A DNA stretch of 64,000 bases from Vandiemenella viatica (GCA_031002005.1 JARYHS010009186.1:183422437-183486436), one strand, 5' to 3'. Positions 47,991 to 59,091 are shown, counted from the stretch's first letter. Notes: generated by a model not told the origin, from the sequence alone. Program-made: numbers and translations.

Positions 47991-48183
47991 AAATCTTCTC
48001 GGGTAACTAGCCGAGTTAGTCCATCGATAAAACACGATGTGTCGGCGGTCACAAACCTATGCCGCCATCAGAGACAATATGGCCGCCATTGTTAAGTGAC
48101 TTGACAATGGCGGCAGAGTTTGTGACCGCCGAAACATCGTGTTTTATCGATGGACTAACTCGCCTAGTTACCCGAGAAGATTT
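47991..48183. mobile_element. Hairpin MITE, almost fully palindromic
   Basis: Arms of about 65 bp (aaatcttctcgggtaactag start, paired with cccgagaagatttt at the end) enclose an inner hairpin of gccgccattgt and acaatggcggc. Almost the whole 193 bp can fold on itself. Arms differ at a few positions (agccgag against cgcctag). There is no coding capacity. Target duplication is not clear. Confidence 0.82.
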
Positions 48184-48475
48184 TATTCATATTCAACGCT
48201 GAGAAAACCTCCAGTCTTACTGATATAAAACTGCTGGTTTCACGGAATTAATTTGACTTACTGTGTAAATTGTTGGAATTTGACCGTATTAGAAATACAT
48301 TACAAATTGTTGTCATGCGCGTAGGTTACGGCTTTAGTAAGTAGTTTTTTATAATTTTGAAAGGAAGTATGACTTGTTCCTAAAAAATATAAAATTAAAT
48401 TCAAAGATTTCTTTTTATTGGTCACGTGTTAGTAAAATGCTGTATGATTGATGATTGCTTCAGTAATGTCACAAG

Positions 48476-49329
48476 CAGGGTTGCCAACTTTTCAGATTTC
48501 CACCGCCGGTCAAATGCTTAACATTTATATCGTCTCTGATTTCAGATCTCCACGACGGGACAAAAGCCCACAAGGCGGTAATGGGGGAGGGGGTTATGTA
48601 TGTTAGAAAAAGTAAAATTTATAGAGTAATTAGTTTTTTATTTTTACAATTAATTGTGCTAACAATTGCCAAATAAAAAATAAAAAAAATATTTGGATTA
48701 ACAATCACAAATATTTAATACAATTAATACCTAATACAATAAAGTAACTATTATATTATTATGTCAAAAAAAGCTCTGCTGAAGAAACTGTCTTCTTCAG
48801 CGCAGCCTCATAAAAAAAAACTGCTGTTTTAGATGTAGATTTTGTTTTCCTCACATGTCCTATACTCTCATGACGTTTCATTGTTACTATACCGTCATAT
48901 TTTAAAGTAAAAATTATTTTACACACTTGCTAATATGCGGCGGAATCTTTTTCTTTACGTAACCGTGTTTTAAATTCGTCGTTTGAGAGCCACTCCTCTC
49001 TTGGAATAACAATAACGTTTCCATACTTTCTTCGGCAAATCACTCATTTATACTTGCCGGGTAGGTTACTGAGACAATAAACCAATCGCTTCGCAACAAT
49101 CAGATATGTGACCAACTGTTGTCAACTTCTGAACACAGAGTGAAACAGTTGAATTACGTTCATTGGGAGAGGGGAATAAGAAGCGAGACGACCTTGTTTA
49201 TTTCCGTAATTTCTTTAAATTTCTTAATAACCGGACATTTTACGTCCGCTCGCATGTAGTGAACCGGACACAGACAAATCGGGTTAGAACCGGACTGTCC
49301 GACCGAAAACCGGACGGTTGGCAACCCTA
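48476..49329. mobile_element. Non-autonomous hAT-type element
   Basis: An 854 bp element with ends cagggttgccaac and (revcomp) tagggttgccaac, flanked by gtcacaag (48468-48475) and gtcaaaaa (49330-49337), an 8 bp duplication with two mismatches. Short inner blocks (ccaccgccggtc, aaaccggacgg) are also inverted. No transposase remnant was recognised. Confidence 0.75.
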
Positions 49330-50809
49330 GTCAAAAAGCATGGAGGAATGGGAGGACCTTCCTTCCTCCATGCTTCCTGCATGGTCACTAGTCAATGGAA
49401 ATTATTTATTGTCCCTGGTAAAGAGTAGACCATATATATTGTCTCTGGAGTGGACTGTGGAAGCAAGTGATATGTTCTCTATTTTCCAAGTTTCCAGTTA
49501 TTTTTATTGATAGTTCCTGTGTATGTCCTGTTATTAGTGAGTTTTCGTTTTAAACCCAAGAAGAACAATTTTTCAGAAGCCGCGGAAACTATCCAAAGTA
49601 GACGCCTTATTGGTTTTGGATTTATTTGTTCTTTTATTCTTCTGGGTTTAAAATTGTAAGAAGTGCAAGTTAAGTGAGTATCATTTAAATTTAGATTCAA
49701 ATAAGTGATCAATAAAAATCGTTCGAAAGGTTCGCTGAAAGTCTAAATTATTTATTTTAGAACATCTTGACAAGAAGAATGCATCCAGTAATAACAGGTT
49801 GAATAACAGGCTGTTGCAAGCCATTTTTCTTTGTTGTAGATAAATTATAAATATGCAATTAATGAAGTCTGTCACTTCAAATGAATTTATCATTTGTTCG
49901 TTTATTTACCGATCGCATTTCAATTCATTCCCATAAGGATCTTCAGTGCACAAATCGGGATCAGAGAACGAAAAAAAAAAGCGGATGTAAAGTACCATAA
50001 CTTAGGTATTTCACACTAATATCACTCGTTTGTAAGACACTTTACATCTAACAGTTTGTGAATCCTTCGAAGATAAACAAATTAATAATTAAACTCTACA
50101 AACAGCAAATAGTAGCGACAGAAAATGCGCACAGAAAAAAAAAATTCTCAAGTGAGAATCGAACCTAGGATCCAGCGCATACAAAAAAAAAAAAAAACAA
50201 CACGCATTTAACTTCGTAGCTATGCATCAGGTGCGTATTCTGTATCCTTTGAATATATCTACATGTCATTAGTACTGTCAGTTAGTCGCAGTATCGTCTA
50301 AAATTCTACGAGCGAAGCTACAGTGACATTTTTAGTATTTATGAAATTGTGGGAACCCTTACTGTTTTTATGGAAATTTTTATAATATTGGAGAACTATA
50401 CACCATTTATAAACCATATTTGCAACAATTAAAATACAAATTCAGTTAAACAAACAAGACGTTACCTAAGGCGGGTTTACACGGTTCACTTTTCGCAATC
50501 ACTCAGGAGTCAGGACGAATCACTCGCAGTGAAAGTTTACCGAGCGTGTTATTACTGTCGCGTGATGTAGCGGACGTTGTTGATCCGAGCTATGTCGCGA
50601 GGACGCATTTTGACGGTCTTTGTTTTACTTTGAATTTTACTTAAAATATGTACTTTCATCATAAATTATATGATTTCACATACATAATTTGTATGAATAA
50701 ACAATTTAAATTAATTTACCAAAAATAACCAGTTAGGGCCAACTGTTGCAAAAATAACCAATTGCTGTTGCAGAAACCTGTATGATTTCTAAACTTTTTC
50801 TTTTCTTAG

Positions 50810-50982
50810 GTACTGGTACAGCTTCAGTTAAAGTTGAAGATGTCAATGACATGCCACCTCAGTTCACAAAGGAGGAATGGACATGTGAGGTGGAGGAGAC
50901 TGATAAAAGTACACTTCCTGCTGAACCAATTCTTATAATAACAGTACATGATGAGGATGAAATCAATGATTTCAATTATAAG
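50810..50982 (+). CDS. CadN: CadN internal exon 5 (EC repeat boundary)
   Basis: This 173 nt exon enters in phase 1 and leaves in phase 0. It completes the previous repeat with GTGTASVKVEDVNDMPPQF and opens the next with EEWTCEVEETD, ending TVHDEDEINDFNYK. VEDVNDMPPQF is the calcium-binding linker and HDEDE supplies the next repeat's D.D ligands. The acceptor is ttttcttag/GT. The donor AAG/gttatt is weak for an insect 5' splice site, but joining there keeps frame and repeat length. Without splicing the frame meets a stop after about ten codons. The adjacent intron is 5.5 kb and rich in repeats. Confidence 0.88.
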
Positions 50983-51556
50983 GTTATTAAAAATATCATA
51001 GCAATATTCTAAAAACTGGCTTTTCTAATTACACTGAATCCGAAAACAAAGCAAGGCATTGGTATGGTTGTATTTGTTTCTAAAAACAAGCATGCAGAAT
51101 AAATATAAACAATTCACTATTAATAGTATATGAGATCACAAGAAGCTAATGTTTTGTTATATTTTTTTGTCATGTTGTTACTACCACATATGTTTATTTC
51201 CAGACTATAATTCAGATTTTGCCTTCAAAAGATTGGAAGTACAGTACTATACTAACCTGCTAAATTGTCTTTTCAAAATTGCTTTCTACTCCCATAAGAT
51301 AATAAATGAACTAATTCTCTCTCTACATACACATATCTATATATAACTGGTGTAAATTCATTTATTCTAGGAACCATTGTAAGAAGTTTCCTGTATCAAC
51401 TTGTCTTTGTCTTTCTGTTCCTCGTTTAAGTAGTCATTTTTGCCTCTATGTAACCCATGTCATCATGTCTCCGAGTGCAGTACATACACTTTCCCAGGTT
51501 TTACTGACATGATTTAATCTTTTCAAATCATCGTTACATGTAAGTGTATGTATAGT

Positions 51557-51825
51557 CAGGACTGGCATTAGGGAGGGATAAGCGGGGCAAAAGTACCCGC
51601 GGTCCGATTCTCTGAAGGGGGCCCACTGGCATGGGTGCCTATCTAAATAGAAATCAAATGCAAGGTTTCAAATTTGCACCTATATTTCGAACATTTATGA
51701 ATTAAAATTTTCTGGATTTATATATATATATACGTAAAAAAAAAGTTTAAATTAAAAACTTTTTTGGGGTTAGGAGGGGGCTAAGAACACTGGCTTGGGG
51801 CCAGAAAATCCTGGCGCCGGCCCTG
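51557..51825. mobile_element. Short hAT-type MITE
   Basis: A 269 bp element with ends caggactggcattaggg and (revcomp) cagggccggcgccagga, flanked by tgtatagt and catatagt, 8 bp with two transitions. The end sequence is the common animal hAT type CAGGGCCGGC. The interior is AT-rich and non-coding. Confidence 0.75.
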
Positions 51826-52184
51826 CATATAGTTATTCTAACCTGCAGTATTCCAAACATTGACAAATCTCCTGTCAGAACCGCATTAATGACCCCGACG
51901 TCGACGTGCCCTAAAACACCTACCCAACCATCCTGTCAGAACCAAATCTTTTTTTTATTATGTCTCACAACCATAACCTTGCAGATAGCTTGATTGTAAT
52001 TAAATGTCAAATCACCATAAAGCAGAAGTTTCCTCTCTTGTTTCTTCTGATGGTAACTTCTTTAGCATTGGAACCAATTCTGTATTTCTGAGATACCTGA
52101 ATTTATTTATTATCTTCATTTCCCTTTCTACAGTTGAGTAATTATTTAATTTTTTCACTGAACATGACGCAGTATTATTATTTA

Positions 52185-52860
52185 TATCTGCCAAAAAACA
52201 ACACTGGAAGAAGCAATCGAGAATTCTCAATTTACATACGTATTTATTTTTCTAGAAAATACTAAATAAAAACTATTCCACAGATTCCTTTGATATTTTA
52301 CTCATAGATGGTGTATGACTTGTAATTGCACCAAAAAATCAAAGCTTGAAATTAAATCACCATGGGGAACTGTAAAAGGTCAAAAATAGAATTGGCATTT
52401 TGGGAAGAGAGAAAATTGGATAAAACATATAGTGTTAAAATTTTGTATGCTTATTAAGCACATTATTTCTCAACTTTTTTATATTCCACTTTTACATAGA
52501 ATGGACCTCCAACAGAACAGAAGAGCATAAAATAAAAATTTTGATCCAGTTTTTATAATTTTTTTTTCTTCTTCTTTAAAAACTGTGAGGAGGAACATCA
52601 GTAACAAAAGGCTCTGAATAGGCCCCAACTTGTGGGGGGGGGGGGGGGGAATTTCATGGTCTGCCAAAAACAACAATGGAGGAAGCAATTGAGAATACAC
52701 TTTTTTTTTTCAAGATAATAAACAAAATGTACTGCACAAATTCCTTTCATATTTCATTCATAAATTGGGTGTGACTTTAAGTTTTGGTGAAAAATAAAAT
52801 TTTGCATTGTGAAACATGTTATTTTTCAAGAATTTTTAATTCCACTTTGTCCCTTAATGA
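52185..52860. repeat. Direct duplication, about 150 bp units 471 bp apart
   Basis: The block starting ctgccaaaaaacaacactgg (about 52188) recurs as ctgccaaaaacaacaatgga (about 52661). It shares gaagcaatcgagaat, cagattcctttgatatttta and tggtgtatgact-like sequences. Copies are about 80 percent alike by eye. A 14-16 nt G-run lies between them near 52634. Confidence 0.65.
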
Positions 52861-52914
52861 CACTTTACAGGAGAAAATGACATAAATTAATCATTTTTAT
52901 CCTAGGGTAAAGAA

Positions 52915-53004
52915 ACGTTAAGGAATTCAGCAATGCTATTTTGAAGGAATCATCCCGACATTCACCTGATGTGATTAGGGGATAACATGGAAAACCGATG
53001 ATAT
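52915..53004 (-). repeat. SINE family A body fragment
   Basis: A partial copy: gttaaggaattcagcaatgc, tttgaaggaatcatcccgac and cacctgatgtgatt match the central body. Neither head nor tail is present. Confidence 0.6.
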
Positions 53005-53634
53005 GATTGATGATATTATTTCTTTTATTTATATTGTGCTGACCCAGGCACCCACCTATCTACTGCCTTCCTGACAGCAGTTTTTAGGGTGTTTTCTGCA
53101 GCCATCAAGGCGAATGCCAGGACAGTCCCCTATCGCAGCCTCATAAGCTACACATTTCACACAAAAAATTACACTTAACACATGCTAAACATAGTTACAC
53201 ATTTCGCAAACAGATGACAACATTCCACTTCTCCCATTAGTATTTAGCACAACCCAGCAGTAGATATAAAATGCTTGGGTTATGCATAAGGTTATGCAAC
53301 TGTAAAACAATACTTCTAAATCTGACCATGCTAACAATGAATAAAACTCGTCAAAGGGAGCAGAACCTAAAATTATGACAAAAAATTGGTGAATAAGATC
53401 TGTTCTTACAAAACCCAAGGTTGTGAATACTCCTCATTTTCCTTAGGCTGACATTACTGCCATAATCATACTATTTACAGTTGCTAATAAAATCATAGTC
53501 ATGTGTCTGTATTATTTTACTCTCTTTCTGCATTCTGATAAAGTAATTGGTGCTAACACTATTAACAGGTAATCTGTAGTCAATATGTGTTTGTTATTTA
53601 TAACAATCTGCCATTCTTGTGATTTTATGTAATA

Positions 53635-54225
53635 TTCTGTGAAGTACTTTGGTATAATAGTACAAAGCAACATGAAATGGAACCTGCACATAACTTCCAT
53701 CGTGGGCAAAACTAATTCTTGGTTAAGATTCATAGATCATATTTTGAAGAATTCCAACGCTTGTGGCTTATCAAACTCTCATGCGTCCATATTTGGATTA
53801 TTGTTCTGTAGTTTGGGATTCTTAGTGAAAGGGATTGATTAAAGCATTAGAAAAAGTACAGAGGAGAGCTGCTTGATTTGTGACTGCTTGCTACAGCTCT
53901 TATAAAAACATCACAGAATTGGTTCACAAACTGGGCTGGGATTGTCTAGCAGACAGACTATATCGGTTTCATCTGAATTTGTCTGTGATTATGCGACATT
54001 CTTCTTTCATTTACAATTGCAATGAAATACTTCATCCACCAACCTATATAGGTCCTAATGACAAGAGAGATAAGATTAGAGAAATAAGATGCTGTACTGA
54101 TGATTATATGTATTCTTTCTTTTCTCTGGCTATTTGAGTTTGGAATGCCCAGAATTAGTTTTGGTGTAAAGCACCCTCTGCCAACCACAATATTTGTGAA
54201 TTGCAGAGTATCGATGTAGATGTAT
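53635..54225 (+). pseudogene. LINE family K 3' tail copy
   Basis: The + strand reads KYFGIIVQSNMKWNLHITSI then VGKTNSWLRF, with several stops. It matches the older LINE at 42.9-43.4 kb both in protein and in the 3' terminus (gcagagtatcgatgtagatg). It is the post-catalytic part of a reverse transcriptase. Confidence 0.72.
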
Positions 54226-54574
54226 GTATAAATTTAATCCAGCTTGCTAAGCATGTCACAGTTTCCCAATTTAAAAACATGTTTTTATTATTCCTCTAAA
54301 GTCTTAATAGCTACCTTACCAATCTTCATATTTCACCCCTACTAGCAGTGCTTAGTATGGTTTCTGACCTCCCATGCTATTGGTGAGGGGTTGTCCCTAC
54401 AACAAACATGCCCTTTCCATATCATGAATGTGTGTTTTATTAATGAAATGGCATAGAAATAATTATGCACAATCTTACAAAACCTACAAAAAGTTTTGTA
54501 AAACTCACTATCTGTTCTTAATTTGTGAATTTCCAAAGTCATTAGTGAAACTAGAGCATGAGGACAGATTTAAT

Positions 54575-56440
54575 TTAACTTAATTGCAATGGAGTGCACA
54601 CTCCGGTAGCAATTTCCATACACACTCATTTTTCCCCCTTTCCTGCACCCACCTGCTTTTTCTCTCTACAAGTTTCAATGTTAAATTGTTTCAATGTTTT
54701 TGGTAAATTATCATCAATTCTCTTGGTAACTTATTCCAATCCCTGACTCCCTTACCTATGAATCAAAATCTTCTCACACCTTGTTCCTGAAATCAAGTGC
54801 CAGGCTGTGGTTGTCGTCATTTTTTCTCTTCCATGCATTACTTTTAATTCTCACACCACTATATTTCCATGCCTTATCACCAACATACACCTTGCATACT
54901 CCCATGACTCTCTTCACCCTCCTCCTGTCTTTCAATGAATCCCCAATCCAGCTCTTTTATCAAATCAGTTACTGACTGTGTTGTATGGTAATTTCCAGAG
55001 ACAAATCTAGTAACCCTTCTTTGCACCCCTCCAACTCCTGTATTTGAAACCCGAAATGTGTTTCCAATACTGCACCACCATATTGAGTATTAGTATTAGT
55101 ATTTTATTTGTCCTAAATCATATACATCAAACAATGGTCTGTCCAAAGTTTTTTAATTCAATTTGTTTACTTCTCTCATACATCCCTTTTGAAACCTTTT
55201 CCTACTACCTGTCCAATGTGTCCTGTCCAGATTAGCTTGTTATCAAATGCTATGCCTTCAACAAGCAATTCTTACCCTGCCTTATTGTCATAATCAACCT
55301 TTAGTTTTTTATCTGTGTATTTAATAAGCTGACTACTCTTTGCATTTATCTGCATCCCATGTTGACCAACTCAGATAGATATTCTGTCCAGATCACCCTG
55401 CAGCTGTTTACAGTCTTCTACTGTTTTGATCCTTTTCTATAGCATTATATCATCTCCATACAACCTAACATCTTATAGTAAACCATCAATACAATCATTC
55501 ATTAGAATGATGAATAGAAATGGTCCTAATATGCTACCCTGTGGCACTCCCATTTTCATTTCCACTTCTTTTGACACTGCCTTTCCTATCCTAACTTTTT
55601 GCTTTCTACCTTTAAAAAATTCTTCTACCCTTCAAATTAGTTTCTCATCCACTCCAATAATTTTTACCTTATTTTCCACCATTTTATGGCTCACTCTCAA
55701 AGGCCTTTGAAAGGTCTGGTACAACACTATCAATTTGGCCTCTCTTGTCCATTTCATCCGAAATATCTAGCATATATCCTGCCAACAGATATTCGCATGA
55801 ATATTCTTGCCTATAGCCATGTTGCCAACTTGAAAACCTCTTATGCTGCTCACATATATTTCTGATGTGGTTGCATATCAATCTTTACATTAATTTACTT
55901 ACAACTGATTTCATACTAACTGGCCTTTAATTTTAGAACCTGTTTCTCACCCCTCCTGTATGTACGAGGACTACTATCACACTTTTTGAGTCTTTTGGTT
56001 AGCAGAAATTACCCAGACTCAATTTAAATAATATTACAAAATAGGGTACTATGTCACATCCTGTTATCTTTTAGACATCTGTAGTAATATTATCTGCACC
56101 AGCTGCTTTGCACTTTTTCATCTTTCTTAGTTCCTCCATGATATCTTCAGAATGAATTTCAAATTTTTTGGTCTGCTCATTTCTAAATGTGTTGTTAATC
56201 TTTTTCTATGATTTACACCCTCCCATTTCTGATTCATTGTCTCTGACAGTCTTATTAAACCAGTTACTTAAAATCTCTGCCTTCTTCAAATCTTCAGTAA
56301 CTTATTCATCCTTATCTATAATTGTGTCAACAGCTTCCCTTTCCCTCCATTTTCTAACAAAGCAATAGAAAATAGGAATATCATGTCTAAAACACTTCAT
56401 TTTTTTTAATAAAGAAAACACCCTTTGAAATAAATTTCTT
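54575..56440 (-). pseudogene. LINE family L, long minus-strand copy (degenerate RT)
   Basis: In minus-strand order, from 56.4 kb down, fragments read KWREREAVDTIIDKDE, then EEL-KMKKCKAAGADNITTD, then WQHGYRQEYSCEYLLAGYML and DISDEMDKRGQIDSVVPDLS-KAFE (first catalytic block). A further block matches IRMMNRNGP... only on the wrong strand. The C-terminal tail is at 54.6-54.8 kb. Many stops and shifts. Two other fragments of the family lie at 31.6 and 46.0 kb in the same orientation. Confidence 0.78.
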
Positions 56441-56456
56441 TCTTTGTTTTTTCCAG

Positions 56457-56606
56457 ATTTTAGAAGATAGTGGTTCTGGTGCAGATAAATTTGCATTGAT
56501 TAAAAACATTGATGGAAGTGCTTCGCTTAAACTAGTGAAACATTTAGATTATGAAGATCCAACACAGCGTAACGGATTTAGATTCAAAATACAAGTCAGT
56601 GATAAG
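56457..56606 (+). CDS. CadN: CadN internal exon 6 (EC repeat body)
   Basis: This 150 nt exon encodes 50 residues, phase 0 at both ends. It reads ILEDSGSGADKFALIKNIDG, then KLVKHLDYEDPTQRNGFRF and IQVSDK. It supplies the middle of the EC repeat opened by the preceding exon, with LDYED in the LDRE position. The acceptor is gttttttccag/ATT and the donor is AAG/gtactt. The exon is squeezed between transposons: a minus-strand LINE copy reaches almost to the acceptor, and a hAT-type element is inserted 51 bp beyond the donor, its duplicated target starting at 56658. Confidence 0.9.
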
Positions 56607-56665
56607 GTACTTCTTCCATGTCCAAGAGTTGCATTTGACACTAATGTAAGAGGTGATGTTAGATG

Positions 56666-58737
56666 CAGGGCTGTAGGCCCCTAGGCTATACCTGTGATGA
56701 TGCAATATAGTATATATAAAGTATATATCATTTACTTAATATTAATTAATAAACCTTTTAGAGCAAAATATTGATCAGCTTCCGGCATTGTTCGACCGTC
56801 GGCCGCGGACTATTTCACAATAATTACGCTTCATAAACTTGTATGTGCTAAGCATTTAAATGTGTCGTAATTCATTAGCTTACCTTATAAAAGATGCTGG
56901 AAGTGTTGACCCTCTTGTGTAATGCACATTTCACATCTTCTGAACATATTTCGAGACACACGCTGGATTTCACCTTTGTCAATGGACATTATTACTTGAT
57001 AGATTTTTTCCTCAAGTTCTTCCAATGTGTGAGGATTTCCTTCGTACACCTTACCCTTAAGTTTACCCCAAAGGTAGAAGTCACAAGGGTTTAAATCCGG
57101 TGATCTGGCGGGCCACAACCCACGGCTGATTACACGATCATAAAACACTTCGTCAAGTGCAGCAAGCGAATTTCTAGCGGTGTGAGCTGTCGCCCCATCC
57201 TGTTGAAAATAGCCGTACAATTTTTCTTCTTCAGTAAGTTTCTCGAAAAACGGTTTCACAATATTTTCGATATATCTTGCGGAAGTAAGAGTTTCACGGA
57301 AGAAAATTGGACCTATGATTCTCGAAGCACTAATCGCACACCAAACACCCACTTTTAAGTCATGCAATGGCAGTTGGAGTAGAGTATTTGGTTTTTCTGA
57401 ACTCCAGTGTCGACTGTTTTGAGCGTTAACATAACCACTCAGATGAAACCAGGCCTCATCAGAGAAAAACGTCAGTTGCGGATCAACAGTGCCATCGTGG
57501 ACACCCTGCAGGTACCAGTTGCAAAATCTAATCCTAGGCCCCTGGTCTATTTCTGTAATTTTATGCACCACAATTGTTTTGTACGGCTTTAAGTGAACTA
57601 GCTTTGTTACTTTCCAAGCTGACGTCTTAGATACGCCTGCCTGCTGCCCTAACTGACTTAATGATTTTTTGGGTGACTGTTCTAGTCGAAAAGCGATATC
57701 GTCAATTTTCTCCTCTGTGAGAATACGGTTGACCGACAGTCTCTTTTTGTTAAAAAATGAACCCGTTTCTCTTACTTTTTTAACCAGACGCAGAATTGTT
57801 GATTTAGCTGGCAGTAAAGCGCCAGGATATTCGCGACGAAATTTACTGCGACACTTTTTAAACGACTTCTTCTTCACATATGTATCGTAGAGAAATATTC
57901 TTTGTTGCAAACTGTAACGTACCATAATTTTACTCACACTCAAACACGGTACAGATTAGTAAGAGTATGAAGCCCTAAACCAGCCAAACCGCAAAGAAAC
58001 GTTTATTCACAACACTGATTAATAAGAGACTGAAGTCACAAACTAGCTACAATGCAAAGAAACCGTTCTTAACCATGTAAGGGTCACTGCACTGCACTGT
58101 TGGGGCAGCGGAGGTGTTAAACAGTGCGGTGATTCACGGTATCGTGTGGCGGGAACCGCTGGCCCCGCTGACCGAGCAAGTTGCCGACGGCAACAGACTG
58201 GGAGGGTTGCGTTTCCCGGCGAACGCCCTGTATATATAAAGTAATATCAGTTACTTAATATTAATTAATAAACCTTTTAGAGCAAAATATTGAATAATGT
58301 AATGATAGTAACAATATGCGAGGATAACTTGCAAAAGAATCAAAGTTTGTAAGGTGCTTTCTGTATTGACTGAAGTGAATGATGTTATAAAATGATGCTT
58401 TCACATTCAATTTTTTAAATCATGATTCATAGATAAGGTGCTGCCTCTTTTAATGGTGTTGTTGCAAACAAACACCCTCAGCAAAATCCCGCAGAATAAC
58501 AAACTCAAAGATTTTAGTAACAATATGAAAGAGTTGGACTTCTTATTAAGATAAAGCAAATGATAATAGATTATTAACCTCGCCAAAACACGAAATAGAG
58601 AAAGATTGGAAAGATAATATTGGTCTTTATCACACACACATGTCAACAAGATGACGGCGACTAATACATTTATATGTTTGCATGTGGTATGGGCCCCTAG
58701 GCTACAGCCTAGGTAGCCTATGCTAAATGCAGCCCTG
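56666..58737. mobile_element. hAT-type element enclosing a mariner-family ORF
   Basis: A 2,072 bp element with ends cagggctgtaggcccctagg and (revcomp) cagggctgcatttagcatag, flanked by identical 8 bp duplications gttagatg at 56658-56665 and 58738-58745. The inner parts cctaggcta are inverted as well. Its own sequence, outside the enclosed 1.5 kb, is about 550 bp with no transposase. It inserted 51 bp downstream of CadN exon 6's donor. Confidence 0.88.
56885..57943 (-). CDS. Tc1/mariner-superfamily transposase, full-length ORF
   Basis: An unbroken frame of 352 codons on the minus strand. The N-terminal half has two helix-turn-helix-like regions (KSTILRLVKKVRETG and KSLSQLGQQAGVSKTSAW). The DDE/D domain shows FFSDEAWFHLSG (first Asp), FQQDGATAHTARNS (second Asp) and SPDLNPCDFYLWGKLKG (third Asp); 38 residues separate the last two. 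Length matches the family, and all three acidic residues are present, so the protein could be active. It is the only apparently intact transposase gene in the window. No TIR-and-TA boundary was found; instead, 63-64 bp direct repeats bracket it (56711-56774, 58231-58293). Confidence 0.9.
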   Translation of the reverse strand: MSVSKIMVRYSLQQRIFLYDTYVKKKSFKKCRSKFRREYPGALLPAKSTILRLVKKVRETGSFFNKKRLSVNRILTEEKIDDIAFRLEQSPKKSLSQLGQQAGVSKTSAWKVTKLVHLKPYKTIVVHKITEIDQGPRIRFCNWYLQGVHDGTVDPQLTFFSDEAWFHLSGYVNAQNSRHWSSEKPNTLLQLPLHDLKVGVWCAISASRIIGPIFFRETLTSARYIENIVKPFFEKLTEEEKLYGYFQQDGATAHTARNSLAALDEVFYDRVISRGLWPARSPDLNPCDFYLWGKLKGKVYEGNPHTLEELEEKIYQVIMSIDKGEIQRVSRNMFRRCEMCITQEGQHFQHLL

Positions 58738-59091
58738 GTTAGATGTTAATACTAATGAGATTTACAGAATGTCACAAGAAACCTATATTCATTTTAGGGA
58801 GTAATAATAACTAAATTTCATGAGATTTTATATTTCATAATTTGCCAGTAGCATCACCATTCATGACCAAAACTTCTCAAATCCCTCCATATAAAACCAT
58901 TTTAGTTTGCAAATGATCAGTGGTTAAGTATGTATCATCTTGTTATACTGGAAATTGATGATGTTAGGATGCAAGTCAGTTCTAGCATATCCTCATTGAG
59001 CTGCACAAGATCAATGTTGATCACAAAAATTTGCTATTATATTATCAAACTAAAAAAGGAAAGTAACTGCTTTAGGATATATGAATTGCAA

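Larger units (their letters stand above)
47806..50809 (+). other. CadN intron between exons 4 and 5
   Basis: A phase-1 intron. It contains a hairpin MITE (47991-48183), a hAT-type element (48476-49329), a small perfect hairpin (49338-49373) and a minus-strand tRNA-like SINE scrap (about 50140-50240, agaatcgaacctaggatcc). A transposon-end-like stretch ggcgggtttacacggttcac lies at about 50473. The remainder is AT-rich with nothing recognised. Confidence 0.8.
50983..56456 (+). other. CadN intron between exons 5 and 6
   Basis: A 5.5 kb phase-0 intron with weak donor gttatt. It contains a small hAT MITE (51557-51825), a duplicated 52.2/52.66 kb block, a SINE body scrap (about 52915-53004), another dispersed repeat (about 53020-53165), a plus-strand LINE family K tail (53635-54225) and a minus-strand LINE family L copy (54575-56440) that fills the 3' third of the intron. 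The stretch 50983-51550 holds nothing recognised. Confidence 0.82.

Noticed and set aside
55426..55710. 94-codon plus-strand frame
   Set aside because: It is the complement of a degenerate LINE whose RT motifs read on the minus strand.
2118..57943. Host-domesticated transposase genes
   Set aside because: The mariner at 2.1-3.2 kb is frameshifted and keeps its terminal repeats, and the 56.9 kb ORF sits inside another transposon. Neither shows signs of host co-option.
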